Assembly: GCA_013400155.1 (NCBI GenBank)
Contig: VXBM01000269.1
Span: 537,403-601,402 of the forward strand
Direction of reading: 5' to 3'
DNA length: 64,000 nt
Source of the DNA: Helopsaltes ochotensis
Lineage: Eukaryota > Chordata > Aves > Passeriformes > Locustellidae
The notes beneath the pieces are model-generated. The model was not told the DNA's origin, did no database searches, and saw only the letters and a program-made list of their open reading frames with translations. Within the stretch, counting starts at the first letter, position 1. Each line of letters opens with the position of its first letter. Below are positions 61,541-64,000 of this stretch, piece by piece. The translations under genes were made by a program, and so were the position numbers.

Positions 61541-64000
61541 CCTCTAATGTGCAGCCATGAAATGCATCTTCACCAGACTCTCCTGTAGGCTGTGGACAGG
61601 CACTCTGACTTGTACTCCTCACAGTAAATTCTAGATGCTTAATTGAAATGCCCTGAGGTGTTCAGGATCTTACCTCAATAATGGATGGAAAGAGAGAAGC
61701 AGTTGTTCATCAAATATATTTACAGATAATTTGCCCATGGGATGTAAACACACATCTATTCGCTCTCAGCCTGAAGAGATATGCAGCAAATTCTTTCCAA
61801 GTTTAGGAAAGCACTTGGAATTAGATGGAAGAAGACTTGCCTTTCTGAGGGGCCTGACAGGTTGAGTTTTCTTCTACCCAAGACAAGATTCTGACCCCAC
61901 CTCTTCCATTCCTGGCAATATATGTTAACCTACAGGGCACAGTGCAAGTGGTTCTTGTCACCCACTATTGAATGTGGCTTTTAGGTACAAATCCTGCCTC
62001 TGGCACCTGGATCTTTATGGAGGGAGGAGCCACAAAGCCCTTACTCAAATGCCTTAGCTTCAGAATGTGGCAGGAATTTATAGACAACCCTCTTCTCCAG
62101 TTGTAGGTTTCTCCTTGTTAACTTTAGATCTTCCTAGGTATTTCTTTGGTTCATGTTTTGATGCTGGTATTTTTAATTATTTATTTTTATGTGGGAATAC
62201 AGAGATCTTGGTTATCAGAAAAGCAAGTGTATGTCACTGCCTCACTCTCTGAACTGCCTTATGTGACAGCCTATACTGGATTAGGCAGGTTTCTGACACC
62301 CGGACTCCTTCAGGTCTTTGGCTCCATTAAAGCTGTTCTCTCTCTGCAGGATAATGTGTAATACTCTTTTCACTCCTTCTTCCTGTTTTGGATGAAGGGA
62401 GTGTGAGCTGGGCTGATTGCACCCACAGGAGATTACTAAGCACTTCTGGCAGCTTGGTATTAATATACCCATCACAGCATCAAATCCTCATGCTGTGAAA
62501 AGGAAATGCATCTTCTTAAAGCGCTTAGCCTGGAAAACACAATTTAGTTGCGAATAGGGATATTTCTGTTAACAATATAATCTCCTTTGCTTGGTTTTAC
62601 ACTGAAGACAGTCACCTATCAGCTTTTATTTGCAGTTGTAAGTCTACGGTAAACTGTGTGACTTAAGCATGTTACGTATCAATTCAATACATAAGTCATG
62701 GTCAACAGAAAATAAGCCAGATCTTTGCATATATAAAAATGTTACTCAAGTGAATCTTGATCTTGATCCTGATCTTTTTTCCTCACAGTGTAGGCATCGA
62801 AGACTAAGGGAAATACCAGTTGTGGATAAGCGGTTATGCCATTTAATGGTGTTAAACTTTTCAGGCTCAGTCTAATTGAGCAGGTTCTCCAGAATTTTTT
62901 TTTTTTCTTCACCTGAAGATGTGATTGAATTATAATACAAAAAGAAGTTGCAGCAGGATTTTGGTCAATGTAGTATGAGGTGCCTTGCAGTAAATTGCAG
63001 TAGGTTGTGTTAAACATTCTCTGTCAAGCAGGCAGTCAGGACTTGCTGAGCAAGGAGATCCTAAGGTAGGAAATTGAAAACAGTCTGTTCCTTCTCGTGC
63101 TGTCCCTAGTTTTGTTTCTTAAGGATGTAAGGAATTGGTGTTTTGGGTGTCTTGCTTTGTTTTTAAGCAATGTGGAAGAAGTGACCTGCCTCACCACTTC
63201 TTATAGTAACAAAATTCTGCTGACATCTGTTTTGTACAGCCCATTTGGAGATCTTTTATATAAAGCAAGGTGAGCATTGTCTCTCTCTGAAGGGGCTACA
63301 GCCGATCACCCGAGCTGTTCAAAGCCATGGTGTGATAACAGCTGTTGGGTCTGCTGTAGGGCAGAAAATACACGATCTCCCTTGTCTTTTGTAATAGTGC
63401 TTGAAAGACTGTCCTGAGTTTTGTAAAAATACAGTAATATAAACCTCAGTACAATCAGTCCATTAATGAATTCAAAAATTATTGGCTGCAGCATGCTGAA
63501 ACCTGTGTCACTGAACATTGGGTAGGTTTCTGAGTGTTATGTTTTTATTATGCTTAAATAAGTGAAATATTTTAATAAGGTCATCTTCTCTCAGCTCTTG
63601 AAATGTCACAACTGTATTTCTAAGAAGAAAATATTCTGGTGTTAAGAAGCCTAGGTATTTTAGGTTGCATGAAATTTGAATCAACTAAGCTTTTAAAAGT
63701 GTTATTTATTTTAAATTATTAGCTAATACCTCTGTTCTACTCAGAACTTCAGCATTCAGTGAGATTTTTTTACATACTTTACTTCAATTACTGGAAAAAT
63801 ACTGGCAGAAGTCACTCAAGGTACCTGTAAGCACCTAGAAAAATAAAGGAGATAAAGGACGGTAAACATACATTTGCAAAGAACAAAATGTGTCAAACTC
63901 CTGTAATGTTCATCTTATATAGAATAACAGGCCTTGTGGGTATAGGACAGGCAGTAGGTGTCATATTTTGACTTGAACAGAAGAAATTATTGTAGTTGGA
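61541..64000. other. Noncoding, nothing nameable
   Basis: Unique DNA to the end of the window. A short hexamer-like run of CTTGAT/CCTGAT units lies at 62756-62776 and a T run near 62897. No gene, RNA or transposon is recognised. Confidence 0.45.

Overview
This window looks like noncoding vertebrate nuclear DNA, most likely from a bird and probably a passerine. The host call rests on repeat content. There are several 5'-truncated CR1 LINE copies with the CR1-type 3' end (a TTCTATGATTCTATG-like octamer tail and no poly-A), two divergent relatives of one ERVL-like solo LTR family, and a third LTR-like insertion. Five weak matches to ancient MIR-type tRNA-SINEs fit an amniote genome. The DNA is AT-rich and CpG-poor. 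I see no bacterial signals such as dense long ORFs, Shine-Dalgarno sites or operons, and no CRISPR array.

I do not call any protein-coding gene. The longest open frames are only about 120-148 codons. They lie on both strands, overlap each other or fall in simple repeats. None shows a domain I can name, apart from a decayed CR1 reverse-transcriptase ORF fragment near 6.0-6.2 kb. The window is therefore either intergenic or inside a large intron; I cannot tell which from sequence alone.

Layout. 0-5.8 kb: unique AT-rich DNA with two MIR-like relics (1.57-1.81 and 3.10-3.24 kb). 5.86-6.33 kb: a minus-strand CR1 with an internal deletion and a second, plus-strand CR1 tail nested in it. 8.73-9.50 kb: solo ERVL-like LTR in minus orientation. 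12.1-12.6 kb: a GC-richer block open on both strands, possibly an unrecognised repeat. 24.05-24.12 kb: a 66-bp poly-A run. 26.16-26.45 kb: a T/G-rich low-complexity tract followed by a MIR relic. 30.1-30.3 kb: CR1 3' end. 34.23-34.29 kb: a 64-bp poly-T run holding the only ambiguous base I noticed. 35.08-35.35 kb: a local cluster of CpGs that is a candidate regulatory or conserved element. 36.36-36.96 kb: a CR1 split by a 430-bp LTR-like insertion. 37.0-37.12 kb: MIR relic plus TG/TA microsatellite. 39.1 and 40.4 kb: GTTT-type repeats. 49.95-50.16 kb: CR1 3' end. 51.88 kb: TAA/TCA compound microsatellite. 56.82-57.35 kb: second ERVL-like solo LTR, with a near-perfect 5-bp target duplication. 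58.29-58.41 kb: MIR relic. 59.42 kb: strong G-quadruplex motif. The rest is unique sequence in which I see nothing nameable.

Nothing here resembles a multi-gene system. The most interesting items are the nested transposons that give a relative insertion order, a hairpin shared by the two LTRs, the CpG cluster at 35 kb, the G-quadruplex motif, and the two unusually long homopolymers.
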